NCBI GenBank assembly: GCA_016789755.1
Contig: JAEUQG010000283.1
Location: forward strand, 1-39,566
Length of the DNA stretch: 39,566 nucleotides
Reading direction: 5' to 3'
From: Bryobacterales bacterium
GTDB lineage: Bacteria > Acidobacteriota > Terriglobia > Bryobacterales > Bryobacteraceae
Positions 7,861-16,135 of the stretch are shown in pieces. Both the position numbers and the translations under genes were made by a program. Every line of letters begins with the position of its first letter. Within the stretch, counting starts at the first letter, position 1. A model generated the notes under the pieces. The model saw only the letters and a list, made by a program, of their open reading frames with translations, searched no databases and was not told where the DNA came from.

Positions 7861-8664
7861 TTATTGCCGCGTCACGTGATCCAGGATCACGGAGTTCGCG
7901 ATCGCCGTTTCCTGGCCCTCCGATTCCACCACCACGTGCGTCGGAGTGATGGCGGCCAGTACGCCGCGCTGCCCGGCGATCTCAATCGGTTTGCCCACCT
8001 GCAGCACCTTCCGCGCATAGAATCCCGCAGCCATGTTGCGTACAATATCCCGAGTCCCCAGCCCGAAGGAAAGTCCGAACGCCAGGGCGGCTCCTCCCAG
8101 GACGAAACTGGTGACAATGCGCACGATATCCGTATCGATCTTCAACTGGGCAATCGCCATCATCGCGCACACGAACAGAATCGCCCCCGACACCAGCCGT
8201 CCCAGGGCGGGGGCGAAATCGATCCCCGAACTTTGTGCGGATTGCTCCACCGTCTGCCCCGCGAACTGGCCGACGGCGCTCCCCAGCACCAGCAGCAACA
8301 GCGCCGCGACAATATTCGGCAAATAGGCGAAGAAGGCGGCAATCGCGCCGGAAATCGCGGTGAGGCCCAGGGCATCCACCGCCGTCTGGGTGAGCAGCAT
8401 CAGCACCAGGAAATAAGTCATCCTGGGCACCAGCAGCGTCAATTGCTGCCGCAGTCCGAGCCGCTGCAGTGCCTTGTCGATGCCCACTTTACCCACCAGC
8501 GAATCGAAGCCGACGCGGGTGAGCACAGAGCGCAGCAGCGCTTCGATCGCTTTTGCCACCAGCAGCGCGCCGATCGCCAGTACGATTCCCACAGCCACTT
8601 TCGGGGCCGCGGAGATAATCGAATCCACCAGATTGGTGAAAGCCTGCAGCAGTTTGTCCTTCAT
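7861..8664 (-). CDS. MscS-family small-conductance channel with extra TM helices
   Basis: The 267-residue membrane protein has about five hydrophobic segments (about 23-41, 82-99, 116-135, 156-174, 182-203). The last reads GGAALAFGLSFGLGTRDIVR, the pore-lining-helix pattern of MscS relatives, followed by a small beta domain (KPIEIAGQRGVLAAITPTHV). The preceding helices resemble the conserved TM-helix repeats of the CmpX/YnaI-like branch. It should open on membrane tension and release solutes during osmotic downshock. The start codon overlaps the stop of the upstream small gene by one base (TAATG), so it is translated as the third gene of a sigma factor operon. Transport function is inferred from family membership. 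Confidence 0.85.
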   Translation of the reverse strand: MKDKLLQAFTNLVDSIISAAPKVAVGIVLAIGALLVAKAIEALLRSVLTRVGFDSLVGKVGIDKALQRLGLRQQLTLLVPRMTYFLVLMLLTQTAVDALGLTAISGAIAAFFAYLPNIVAALLLLVLGSAVGQFAGQTVEQSAQSSGIDFAPALGRLVSGAILFVCAMMAIAQLKIDTDIVRIVTSFVLGGAALAFGLSFGLGTRDIVRNMAAGFYARKVLQVGKPIEIAGQRGVLAAITPTHVVVESEGQETAIANSVILDHVTRQ

Positions 8665-8888
8665 TACTTCGGCTCCTTTCTGCCCGTTAGGGATTGCGCC
8701 ACGTGCCCCAGAAGTTCAGCCATTCCCAACAGCGCTGCCCGCGGCATGTGCCATGAGAATGTGGCGACTTGGGATGCCGCCGCGCGGCGGTGGATCTTCT
8801 TTCGCACCCGCGCCAGAAACTCCGCCGACGCCTCGTGCTGCTGTCCTTGCAGCAATTCAATGGGCTCGCCTGCATCGTCGTGGTTCAT
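8664..8888 (-). CDS. Small protein linked to ECF sigma factor (possible anti-sigma)
   Basis: This 74-residue reading frame overlaps the sigma gene by 4 bases (ATGA) and the channel gene by 1 base (TAATG), which strongly supports it being translated. The N-terminal half is polar and helical (EASAEFLARVRKKIHRRAAA); the C-terminal half is amphipathic or moderately hydrophobic (WHMPRAALLGMAELLGHVAQ) and could lie on or enter the membrane. No zinc-binding motif is present. By position it may be a cognate regulator of the sigma factor, but I do not recognise a named family. Confidence 0.75.
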   Translation of the reverse strand: MNHDDAGEPIELLQGQQHEASAEFLARVRKKIHRRAAASQVATFSWHMPRAALLGMAELLGHVAQSLTGRKEPK

Positions 8889-9487
8889 GATCTACCCTGG
8901 CCCTCCACCGCTTCATATAGGGTGCGGAATTGCTCGCGCGCCCGTTTGATGCGCATCTTCACCGCGGACAGGCCGATGCCCAGAGACCCGGCAATCTCTT
9001 CATAGGAAAGATCGTCCATGTCACACATGATCAACGGCACGCGCAGAGTCGCCGGCATGGCGTTCAAGATCGCCTCCACCTTCCGGCGCGTCGCCTCTTC
9101 TTCTAATTCCTGTTCCGCCGCCGGCGCCACACGCAACTCCGCACGCCCCTCAGTCCCCTCCTCATCCAATCCCACCGAATACCCGTGGCTCTGCTGCTTC
9201 TTAATATGGTTCAGGCAATGGTTGACTTTGATGCGCTGCAACCAGTGGCGGAATGACGAGCGGCTCTCAAATCCGGGCAAGCCGAAAAAAGCCTTCACGA
9301 AGACCTCCTGCGCGAGGTCTTCTGAAACGCCCTGGTCGCGCGTGAGATACCGGCAGTTGGCCAGGATGCGGTTCTGGTGCCGCAGGACCAGTTCTTCGAA
9401 CGCCCGCAGATCCCCCTCCCGCGCGGCAAGCGCCTGCGCGAGCAGATCTTCATCCTCCAACTGGGAAAAATCCGGCGGCAAGGGCAC
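8885..9487 (-). CDS. ECF RNA polymerase sigma factor (SigW/RpoE type)
   Basis: The 200-residue protein is of standard ECF size. Region 2 spans about 27-97 with FEELVLRHQNRILANCRYL, the core-binding DLAQEVFVKAF block, and FRHWLQRIKVNHCLNHIKK for -10 recognition. Region 4 spans about 136-190 with MPATLRVPLIMCDMDDLSYEEIA and the helix GIGLSAVKMRIKRAREQFR for -35 recognition. It heads an overlapping three-gene operon ending in an MscS-like channel. It is divergent from a DUF481 outer-membrane protein and MscL, suggesting control of an envelope or osmotic response (inference). A clear self-promoter was not identified. Confidence 0.93.
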   Translation of the reverse strand: MPLPPDFSQLEDEDLLAQALAAREGDLRAFEELVLRHQNRILANCRYLTRDQGVSEDLAQEVFVKAFFGLPGFESRSSFRHWLQRIKVNHCLNHIKKQQSHGYSVGLDEEGTEGRAELRVAPAAEQELEEEATRRKVEAILNAMPATLRVPLIMCDMDDLSYEEIAGSLGIGLSAVKMRIKRAREQFRTLYEAVEGQGRS

Positions 9488-9764
9488 GTTCGTAGTGGCC
9501 TCAGAGTTATAAGCATCCCATAGACCGGGACACTGTGCAGAGAAGATTTGTCACATTTTCTCTGTTGCCGATGTGACTTTCCCGGCTACGCGCCGGTCAA
9601 CCTTTACAGAGACAGCTTGCCCGTTCGTGAAGCAGTCTTTGCGGGTAGATGCCGCGCCGGAGGTGCCGGCGGATGCCCGTTACCGGCGGGGGCGCGGTTT
9701 GCGGGAAATCGGGCTCCCGCTTAATCGATATCATGCGATCCTGGAAGTCGAAAGGAAGTCCACT
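9488..9764. promoter_or_regulatory. Divergent control region with overlapping inverted repeats
   Basis: This 277-base gap separates the ECF sigma gene from the DUF481 gene. It holds two overlapping inverted repeats: AGAGAAGAT / ATTTTCTCT (9539-9547 and 9555-9563, one mismatch) and the perfect GTCACAT / ATGTGAC (9550-9556 and 9571-9577, 14-base spacer). These look like operator sites. A TTATAA on the minus strand near 9510 could be a -10 element of the sigma gene but has no convincing -35. The right half, to 9764, is GC-rich and shows nothing recognisable. Confidence 0.4.
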
Positions 9765-9770
9765 TTGAGT

Positions 9771-10829
9771 ATGAAATCCAGCTTTACTCTTGCTTTTGCC
9801 CTATCCTGCGGCTTCACGGCCCTCGCCGACCAAATCGTCCTGAAGAACGGAGATCGAGTCACCGGTAGCATCGTCAAGAAGGATGCCAAAACCGTCACGG
9901 TGAAGACCACTCATTTCGGGGTGGTGACGGTTGCTTGGGATCAAGTCGAGTCCATCACGGCGGACAAGCCTCTCAACGTTGTGCTGCCGGACGGCAAGAC
10001 GGTGCAGGGCACGCTCGCCACTTCCGAGGGCAAAGTGGAAGTCAAAGCCGGGCCCCAGACTCAGGCCGTTCCTCTCCCCCAAGTCGGCGTCCTGCGCGAC
10101 GATGCCGAGCAGAAAGCCTATGAGCGTCTGCTGAAGCCCGGTCTCGGCGATCTCTGGACAATTACCGGAACGCTTGGCCTTGCCGCCACGGCGGGCAACG
10201 CGAAAACCTTCTCCTTCGCCGTACCCGTCACCGCGGCCCGTGTCACGAACACCGACAAAACAACACTCTATTTCAATTTGATTCGCGCCTCCGCGCTGAT
10301 CAATGGCGTGTCGGCGACCACCGCACAAGCCGTCCGCGGCGGATGGGGGTACAATCGCAATCTCCATCCCCGCATTTTCTGGAACTTCTTCAACGACTAT
10401 GAATACGACCGGTTCCAGAACCTCGATCTCCGCGTTGTTCTCGGCAGCGGCGTCGGCGTCGGTGTCTGGAAGGGCGAGCGTGGCCGCTTCGATGTCGTCG
10501 GCGGTTTTGCCTACAACCGCGAATCCTTCGACCCGATTCGCCCCTTGCAGAAGTTCACGCGCAACTCGGCGGAAGGTTATTGGGGTAACGACTGGGTGGT
10601 AAAAGTCTCCAGCCGCGTCGCGTTCAATCAGTCTTACCGCATGTTCAACAATCTCAAGGATTCCGGGGCATACCGCCAGAACTTCGACATGGGCCTGTCC
10701 ACGAAGCTTACTAGCTGGCTCACCTGGAACGCAGCCCTCAGCGATCGTTTCCTGAATCGCCCGGCGCCCGGCCGTAAGAAGAACGACGTTCTGTATACCA
10801 CAGGCCTGGGCTTCACGCTCTCTCGTTAG
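9771..10829 (+). CDS. DUF481 outer-membrane protein (salt-induced YdiY-like)
   Basis: A signal peptide (MKSSFTLAFALSCGFTALAD) fixes the start region. ATG 9771 is used, though TTG 9765 gives a better spacing to AGGAAG (9752-9757). The 352-residue product has an N-terminal small beta domain (QIVLKNGDRVTGSIVKKDAK, TTHFGVVTVAWDQVESI). A DUF481 beta-barrel follows, with alternating aromatic strands (GWGYNRNLHPRIFWNFFNDY, FDVVGGFAYNRESF, LTWNAALSDRFLNR), and ends LGFTLSR. E. coli YdiY of this family is described as salt-induced, but its molecular function is unknown. It is followed 63 bases later by mscL on the same strand. Confidence 0.8.
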   Translation: MKSSFTLAFALSCGFTALADQIVLKNGDRVTGSIVKKDAKTVTVKTTHFGVVTVAWDQVESITADKPLNVVLPDGKTVQGTLATSEGKVEVKAGPQTQAVPLPQVGVLRDDAEQKAYERLLKPGLGDLWTITGTLGLAATAGNAKTFSFAVPVTAARVTNTDKTTLYFNLIRASALINGVSATTAQAVRGGWGYNRNLHPRIFWNFFNDYEYDRFQNLDLRVVLGSGVGVGVWKGERGRFDVVGGFAYNRESFDPIRPLQKFTRNSAEGYWGNDWVVKVSSRVAFNQSYRMFNNLKDSGAYRQNFDMGLSTKLTSWLTWNAALSDRFLNRPAPGRKKNDVLYTTGLGFTLSR

Positions 10830-10892
10830 TAGCCTGTTGCAGGCCGGGGCGAAAGCGCGTCCCGGCCCCTTATCCACTCGAAAGGTACGTCA

Positions 10893-11342
10893 ATGTTCAA
10901 TGAGTTCAAGGCCTTCGTCATGAAAGGCAACGTTTTCGATCTTGCAGTCGCCGTCATCGTCGGGGCCGCCTTCGGCGCCATCGTCACCTCGATGGTGAAC
11001 GATGTCCTCATGCCTCCCATCGGCCTCTTACTCGGCAGCGTCGATTTCAAGGAGCTCTTTCTCAGTCTCAACGGCCAGTACTTCCCCACCCTCGCCGCCG
11101 CCCGTGCGGCCGGAGCGCCCGTCCTTGCCTACGGTCTCTTTCTCAACGCGGTTATCAATTTCCTGATCGTGGCAGGCGTGATTTTTCTCGCCATGCGCGC
11201 GGCGGAACGCTTGCGCCACAAACCCGAAGCTCCGCCGCCGGCCACCAAGGATTGCCTTTACTGCTGTTCTCCAATTCCGCTCAAGGCGTCGCGCTGCCCG
11301 CACTGCACGTCAGCCGTCGGTCTCGCCGCCGCGCGCAGTTAA
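10893..11342 (+). CDS. mscL: Large-conductance mechanosensitive channel MscL with zinc ribbon
   Basis: The 149-residue protein matches MscL: the N-terminal amphipathic helix and TM1 ([40 protein letters not shown]), a periplasmic loop, and TM2 ([20 protein letters not shown]). MscL forms a homopentamer that opens at near-lytic tension. After the cytoplasmic helix comes a C-terminal four-cysteine ribbon (C121, C124, C135, C138; DCLYC and RCPHC) that is absent from E. coli MscL. The TAA stop overlaps the ppk stop codon on the other strand by 4 bases. The neighbouring MscS-like channel and DUF481 gene support an osmotic role. Confidence 0.95.
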   Translation: MFNEFKAFVMKGNVFDLAVAVIVGAAFGAIVTSMVNDVLMPPIGLLLGSVDFKELFLSLNGQYFPTLAAARAAGAPVLAYGLFLNAVINFLIVAGVIFLAMRAAERLRHKPEAPPPATKDCLYCCSPIPLKASRCPHCTSAVGLAAARS

Positions 11343-13441
11343 CCCTTCCCTTTCTTCCGATCGAGTAACACCTGCTGGCTGTTCACTGCCTTCTCCCCCT
11401 TCGCACAAACGGCGCGCCGATATGACCCGTCCGGTTGCATCAGGCGCGCCTTCACGTTGTCCGCCAGGTAGGCCGCCAGCACTTTCTCTCTCAACTGCCG
11501 CACAAACGTCCCCTTGGTGACCGGGAAAATGGCCTCCACCCGCCGGTTAATGTTGCGAGGCATCAAATCCGACGACGCCAGGTAGACTTCCTCCTCCCCG
11601 GCGTTGGCGAAATAGAAAATCCGCGTATGCTCCAGAAAACGCCCGACAATACTCCGCACCGTGATGTTCTCGCTCACCCCGGCTATCCCCGGCCGCAAAC
11701 AGCAAATCCCCCGCACTATCAAATCGATCTTCACCCCCGCCTGCGACGCTTCGTATAACAGCCGGATGAACTTCGCATCCCCCAGCGCGTTCATCTTGAA
11801 AATCAGCCGCGCCTCCCGTCCTTCCTTGGCATGCTGCATCTCGCGCTGGATCAGTCCCTCCAGCCGCTTTCTGAGATTAATCGGAGCCACCAGCAGCTTC
11901 CGGTAGTCCGACTTTGCCGAATAGCCGGTCAGATAGTTAAACAAATCCGAAGCATCCGCCCCGATCTCCGGATCGCAGGTAAACATCCCCATGTCCGTAT
12001 AGAGATGCGCCGTCACCGCATTGTAGTTGCCCGTCGACAGGTGCACGTACCGCCGGATTACATCCCCTTCCCGCCGTACCACCAGCGCCACCTTGGCGTG
12101 GATCTTCAACCCCATCAGCCCGTACACCACGTGCACGCCCTCGCGTTCCATCGCCCGCGCCCATCCAATGTTGCTCTCCTCATCGAACCGCGCCTTCAAT
12201 TCCACCAGCACCGCCACTTGCTTACCGTTCTCCATCGCATCCAGCAGCGCTTCCACCACCGGAGCGTTCTTCCCCACCCGGTACAGCGTCATCTTGATCG
12301 CCAGCACGTTCGGATCGCGCGCCGCTGCCCGCAGGAAATCGAGCACCGGCTGGAACGAATCGAAGGGATGATGCAGCATCTGGTCCGACCGCCGGATCAT
12401 CGCGAAGATATCCTCATCCTCGCCTGCCGTCAGTCCCGCCGGCACGAACGGCGCTTCCTTTAGCGCCGGCCTGTCCAGTCCGCCGATCGCCCGCAGCCGC
12501 ACCATCGCCAGCGGCCCGTCCACACGGTAAATATCCGAATCCTCGATTTCCAGGTTCTCCCGCAGAATCTCCAGCAACGACTCCGGCATCGCCGGATTGA
12601 CCTTCAGCCGCACCACCGCGCCGAAGCGCCGGTTGCGCACACCTTCCTCCACCATGTCCAGCAAGTCGCCCGCTTCCAACTCCTGAATGGCGGTGTCCGC
12701 GTCGCGCGTCACATGGAACGGATGGGACTCTACCACTTCCATGCCTGGAAACAAATGCTGCAAGTTGGCCTGAATCACCTGTTCCAGCCACACGAACGAC
12801 ACTGGGCGGCCGTTCAACTTTGCGGCCTTCTGCAACGGCAGCAATTGCGGCAGCGAATCGGGCACCTTCAACCGTGCAAAGTGCTCATCGCCCTTCGTAT
12901 CGCGAATCAGCACCGATAAATTCAAACTCAAATTGGAGATATGCGGAAAAGGCCGCCCTGGATCGAAGGCCAGCGGGGTCAGCACCGGGTACACCGTATC
13001 CAGGAAATAGCGGTCGGCATAGCCGCGCTGCGCATCGTCCAGCTTTTCGTAATCGAGCACCGAGATGCCGTGCCCGGCCAGTTCCTCAAACAGCGCCCGC
13101 CGGCAAATGTGGGCCTTGGCCATCAACTCCAGAACCCGGCTCCGAATCGCATCCAGTTGCTGCCCCGGCGTCATTCCGTCCGGACCCGTGTCCGAAATCC
13201 CTGCATCCACCTGGTTCTTCAGTCCCGCCACGCGCACCATGAAGAACTCATCCAGGTTCGATCCCAGAATCGAGAGAAACTTGACGCGCTCGAGCAAAGG
13301 ATTCGCCGCATCCTCCGCCTCTTCCAGCACACGCCGCTGAAACTCCAACAAACTCAACTCGCGATTGACATAGAGTGCCGGGTCATCGAACACAACACGT
13401 TTCTCCGTGCGCGCCGCGGCGGCACGAGCGGTCTTAGCCAT
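11339..13441 (-). CDS. ppk1: Polyphosphate kinase 1
   Basis: The 700-residue length and motifs match PPK1, which reversibly moves the ATP gamma-phosphate onto polyphosphate. The N domain starts [19 protein letters not shown] and [19 protein letters not shown]. The catalytic domains carry the phospho-accepting histidine in LKIHAK (H448) and the second conserved histidine in HLSTGNYN (H467), 19 residues apart as in E. coli PPK (H435/H454). The C-terminus has [20 protein letters not shown]. It is convergent with mscL and the stops overlap by 4 bases. The sulfatase gene is 9 bases upstream on the same strand, so both may be read from one transcript, an unexpected pairing. Confidence 0.97.
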   Translation of the reverse strand: MAKTARAAAARTEKRVVFDDPALYVNRELSLLEFQRRVLEEAEDAANPLLERVKFLSILGSNLDEFFMVRVAGLKNQVDAGISDTGPDGMTPGQQLDAIRSRVLELMAKAHICRRALFEELAGHGISVLDYEKLDDAQRGYADRYFLDTVYPVLTPLAFDPGRPFPHISNLSLNLSVLIRDTKGDEHFARLKVPDSLPQLLPLQKAAKLNGRPVSFVWLEQVIQANLQHLFPGMEVVESHPFHVTRDADTAIQELEAGDLLDMVEEGVRNRRFGAVVRLKVNPAMPESLLEILRENLEIEDSDIYRVDGPLAMVRLRAIGGLDRPALKEAPFVPAGLTAGEDEDIFAMIRRSDQMLHHPFDSFQPVLDFLRAAARDPNVLAIKMTLYRVGKNAPVVEALLDAMENGKQVAVLVELKARFDEESNIGWARAMEREGVHVVYGLMGLKIHAKVALVVRREGDVIRRYVHLSTGNYNAVTAHLYTDMGMFTCDPEIGADASDLFNYLTGYSAKSDYRKLLVAPINLRKRLEGLIQREMQHAKEGREARLIFKMNALGDAKFIRLLYEASQAGVKIDLIVRGICCLRPGIAGVSENITVRSIVGRFLEHTRIFYFANAGEEEVYLASSDLMPRNINRRVEAIFPVTKGTFVRQLREKVLAAYLADNVKARLMQPDGSYRRAVCAKGEKAVNSQQVLLDRKKGKG

Positions 13442-13450
13442 GAGTTTCTC

Positions 13451-14944
13451 CTAGATATCGCGCGGCCGGACGTAGTACTCGACCGCTTCTTCCCGGCCCA
13501 ATCTCTGCGGCTCTTTCTCCGCCTCCGGATGTGTCTTGCGGAACCGGTCGAGCACCAGATTCTCCATCTGCTCGACCACCTTCGGATTCCGCTTCGCAAC
13601 ATCGGTGAATTCACCGGGGTCCTTATCCAAATCGTACAACCGCACGTACCTGCCCGGTGTGGGCGTATCGATATCGTAGCCGTCACCCCTCGCCCGCTTC
13701 CCCGAACAAAAGATGAATTTCCACTTCTTCGACCGCACAAAGACTTCTTCGTTTTCCAAGTACTGGCTGAAGATATGATCCCGCGGCGCATCGAATTTGC
13801 GTCCCTCCAGGTAGGCCTTCAAGGAGTGCCCGTGCTGCACCGGCAGCGGATCGACATTCAGCACATCGAGAATCGCCGGCGCCGTGTCGATGTGCTCCGT
13901 GAAGTCCTTCACCACACCCTGCCGGATGCGCCCCGGATAGCGCATGATCAATGGAATGCGCAGCGCCGGCTCATACCCGCAGTGCTTCTCGAATCGCCCG
14001 TGATGCCCCAAATCGTACCCGTGATCCGCCGTGTACACGATGTAGGTGTCGTCCTCCAGGTTCAGTTGCCGCAGCTTTTCGAGCACCTGCCCGATGCTCC
14101 GGTCCAGATACGCCACCGACGTATAGTAGGAGGCGATAATCCCCTTCTTGTCTTCTTCCGATAGATCGCGAAAGATCTTCGGAATCTGCCAGCCATCCTC
14201 CGGACCCACCTTCGGCGCAGTGAACTTCGACGCCGCAATCCTATTGCGATCCTCCACCGGAAAATCGTACGGCGAATGCGGCTCATGAAAACTCACCCAC
14301 AGCGCGAACGGCTTGCTCCGGTTCTGCTCCAGAAAATCCGACGCCAGCTTCACCTGGTAGGCAGCTTTCATTTCCACGTCGTACCGCGGATAGGGCAGCT
14401 TCTCCGCATTCAGCCAGATCCGCGCCGGATCGCGGAACGGCCGCCACTGCGGCTTGGTGCGAATGTCCGCCGGAATCGGCCGCGGCTTCACATCGCGGGC
14501 CCATGCCTGCGCCAGTTCCCGCTCCGTCATCATGTAGTCGAAGCCGTGCAGTCCCGGCGCCGCCGCCCGGTTGAAGTGCATCTTTCCAATCACTCCCGTG
14601 GTATACCCCGCCGCTTTCAACTGCTTGGCGATCGTCGGCTTCTGATCGCTTAACGGCGTCGGCAATCGAGTCACGCCAGCCATCGACGGCATCTGCCCCG
14701 TGAAGAAGCTCTGCCGCGACGGAGTGCACACCGGTGAGTTGCAGTAATGGGCTGCAAACCGAGTCCCCTCCGACGCCAGCCGGTCCAGATTCGGCGTCTC
14801 GGCCAGTTTGTTGCCGTCGCATCCCAGCACGTATCCGGCATGATCGTCAGCGATCAGAAAAAGAAAGTTCGGACGACGCCGCGCCTGTGCTCTCGCCACA
14901 CTCGCCGCGCCCGCGGCCTGGATCATCGTTCTCCGGGTCAACAT
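13451..14944 (-). CDS. Tat-exported sulfatase (formylglycine type)
   Basis: ATG 14944 is chosen because it gives a twin-arginine leader (MLTRRTMIQAAGAASVARAQ); the frame is open further upstream but would run into the divergent gene. The 497-residue protein has the sulfatase core: metal residues at FLIADDHAGY (D33, D34), the C73-T-P-S-R77 site where the cysteine becomes formylglycine, GVIGKMHF, and the later metal motif YTADHGYDLGHHG. It probably removes sulfate esters from sugars or polysaccharides outside the cytoplasm; the substrate cannot be told from sequence. It is divergent from an enolase-superfamily gene with only 27 bases between starts. An anaerobic or FGE-type maturase is not in the window. 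Confidence 0.93.
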   Translation of the reverse strand: MLTRRTMIQAAGAASVARAQARRRPNFLFLIADDHAGYVLGCDGNKLAETPNLDRLASEGTRFAAHYCNSPVCTPSRQSFFTGQMPSMAGVTRLPTPLSDQKPTIAKQLKAAGYTTGVIGKMHFNRAAAPGLHGFDYMMTERELAQAWARDVKPRPIPADIRTKPQWRPFRDPARIWLNAEKLPYPRYDVEMKAAYQVKLASDFLEQNRSKPFALWVSFHEPHSPYDFPVEDRNRIAASKFTAPKVGPEDGWQIPKIFRDLSEEDKKGIIASYYTSVAYLDRSIGQVLEKLRQLNLEDDTYIVYTADHGYDLGHHGRFEKHCGYEPALRIPLIMRYPGRIRQGVVKDFTEHIDTAPAILDVLNVDPLPVQHGHSLKAYLEGRKFDAPRDHIFSQYLENEEVFVRSKKWKFIFCSGKRARGDGYDIDTPTPGRYVRLYDLDKDPGEFTDVAKRNPKVVEQMENLVLDRFRKTHPEAEKEPQRLGREEAVEYYVRPRDI

Positions 14945-14971
14945 GCGATTACTATACACTGGAGCAGATCC

Positions 14972-16129
14972 ATGACACGCAGACACCTTCTTTCCTTTGC
15001 TGCCGTGCCGCTCACCGCCGCCACGCCGAAAGCAAAGCTCACCTCCCTGGAGATCTTTCGCCTCCCGGTCAACAAGCGTGGCGATTGGATCCTCGTCCGC
15101 CTCCACACCGATCAAGGTGTCTCCGGCATCGGCGATGCCTCCCACGGACGCGACCCCGTCACCATCGCCGAAATGCAAAAGCTCTTCGAGCAGATGAAGG
15201 GCCGCAGTTTCGCCGACATCGAGCAACTCCGCAAGCTCGGCCTCCCCGTCGCCAAACAGCATGGCGTCAGCGGCGCCTGCGCCCTCAGCGCGCTCGAAAT
15301 GGCCATGTGGGATATCGCCGGCCAAATCTACGGCGTTCCAGTCTACACGCTGTTTGGAGGCAGACTCCACGACCGCATCCGCAACTACGCCAACATCAAT
15401 CGCGCCAATTTCGACCGCTCTCCGGCCGGATTCGCCAAATGGGCGACCGATGCCGTGAAGAATGGCTACGACGCCATCAAGCTCGCCTCCTTCGACGGCT
15501 TCCCCCGCGACGCCTCGCAGGCGGAGGCCCATATCCGAAACGGCCTCGATTGCGTCAAAGCCGTGCGCGATGTCGTCGGCCCCAGCCGCGACATCCTGGT
15601 CGATGCCCATTCCAACTTCACTCTCGAACGCGGTCTCAAACTAGCCGAAGAGTTCGAACCCTTGAATCTCTTCTGGCTCGAAGAAGTTTGCCGCGGCATC
15701 CCCAACCTCGCCCGCATCAATCAAGCCGCTCGGATGCCTACCGCCGGCGGTGAGAGCATCTTCGGAACGCACGGCTTCCATCCCTACATTCACGGCGGCG
15801 CCGTCGACATCATCATGCCTGACATCAAGTACTGCGGCGGCCTGCTGGAGTTGAAGAAGATCGCAGCCATGGGGGAAGCGGCGTCGCTGCCCGTGTCGCC
15901 GCACGGCCCGGCCAGCCCGATCGGCAACATCGCGGCCGCTCACGTTTGCGCCACGCTCCCCAACTTCCTCATTCTGGAACTCGGCTATGGCGAAGTGCCC
16001 TGGCGCGCGGATGTCGTCACTCCCGCTGAGCCCATCAGTAAGGGCTATCTGACTTTGAACGACAGGCCGGGCTTCGGCTTCCAGCTCAACGACACGCTGC
16101 TCCGCAAACAAGCCACCAAGGTGCAATAA
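14972..16129 (+). CDS. Enolase-superfamily sugar-acid dehydratase with Tat-like leader
   Basis: The start at ATG 14972 has GGAG at 14961-14964. The 385-residue protein has the capping domain then the barrel with metal ligands D211 (VDAHSN), E237 (WLEEV) and E261 (AGGES), and the general-base histidine H311 (SPHGPASP). The D/E/E spacing and the 50-residue step to His match the mandelate racemase subgroup. It most resembles galactonate-type dehydratases. The first residues MTRRHLLSFAAVPLTAATPKA look like a short Tat or other export leader, unusual for this normally cytoplasmic family. It is followed 6 bases later by an MFS transporter of sugar-acid type, so the two form an operon. The exact substrate is unknown. 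Confidence 0.9.
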   Translation: MTRRHLLSFAAVPLTAATPKAKLTSLEIFRLPVNKRGDWILVRLHTDQGVSGIGDASHGRDPVTIAEMQKLFEQMKGRSFADIEQLRKLGLPVAKQHGVSGACALSALEMAMWDIAGQIYGVPVYTLFGGRLHDRIRNYANINRANFDRSPAGFAKWATDAVKNGYDAIKLASFDGFPRDASQAEAHIRNGLDCVKAVRDVVGPSRDILVDAHSNFTLERGLKLAEEFEPLNLFWLEEVCRGIPNLARINQAARMPTAGGESIFGTHGFHPYIHGGAVDIIMPDIKYCGGLLELKKIAAMGEAASLPVSPHGPASPIGNIAAAHVCATLPNFLILELGYGEVPWRADVVTPAEPISKGYLTLNDRPGFGFQLNDTLLRKQATKVQ

Positions 16130-16135
16130 CCTCCC

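Noticed and set aside
9573..9770. N-terminal extension of the DUF481 protein
   Set aside because: The added 66 codons show no leader and the signal peptide begins at 9771 (or 9765).
12941..14164. 407-codon plus-strand frame across the ppk1 and sulfatase starts
   Set aside because: It covers two well-supported minus-strand genes and has no signal, domain or binding site.
14945..15610. Extension of the sulfatase frame upstream of 14944
   Set aside because: It would cover the enolase-type gene on the other strand; the twin-arginine leader at 14944 gives the natural start.
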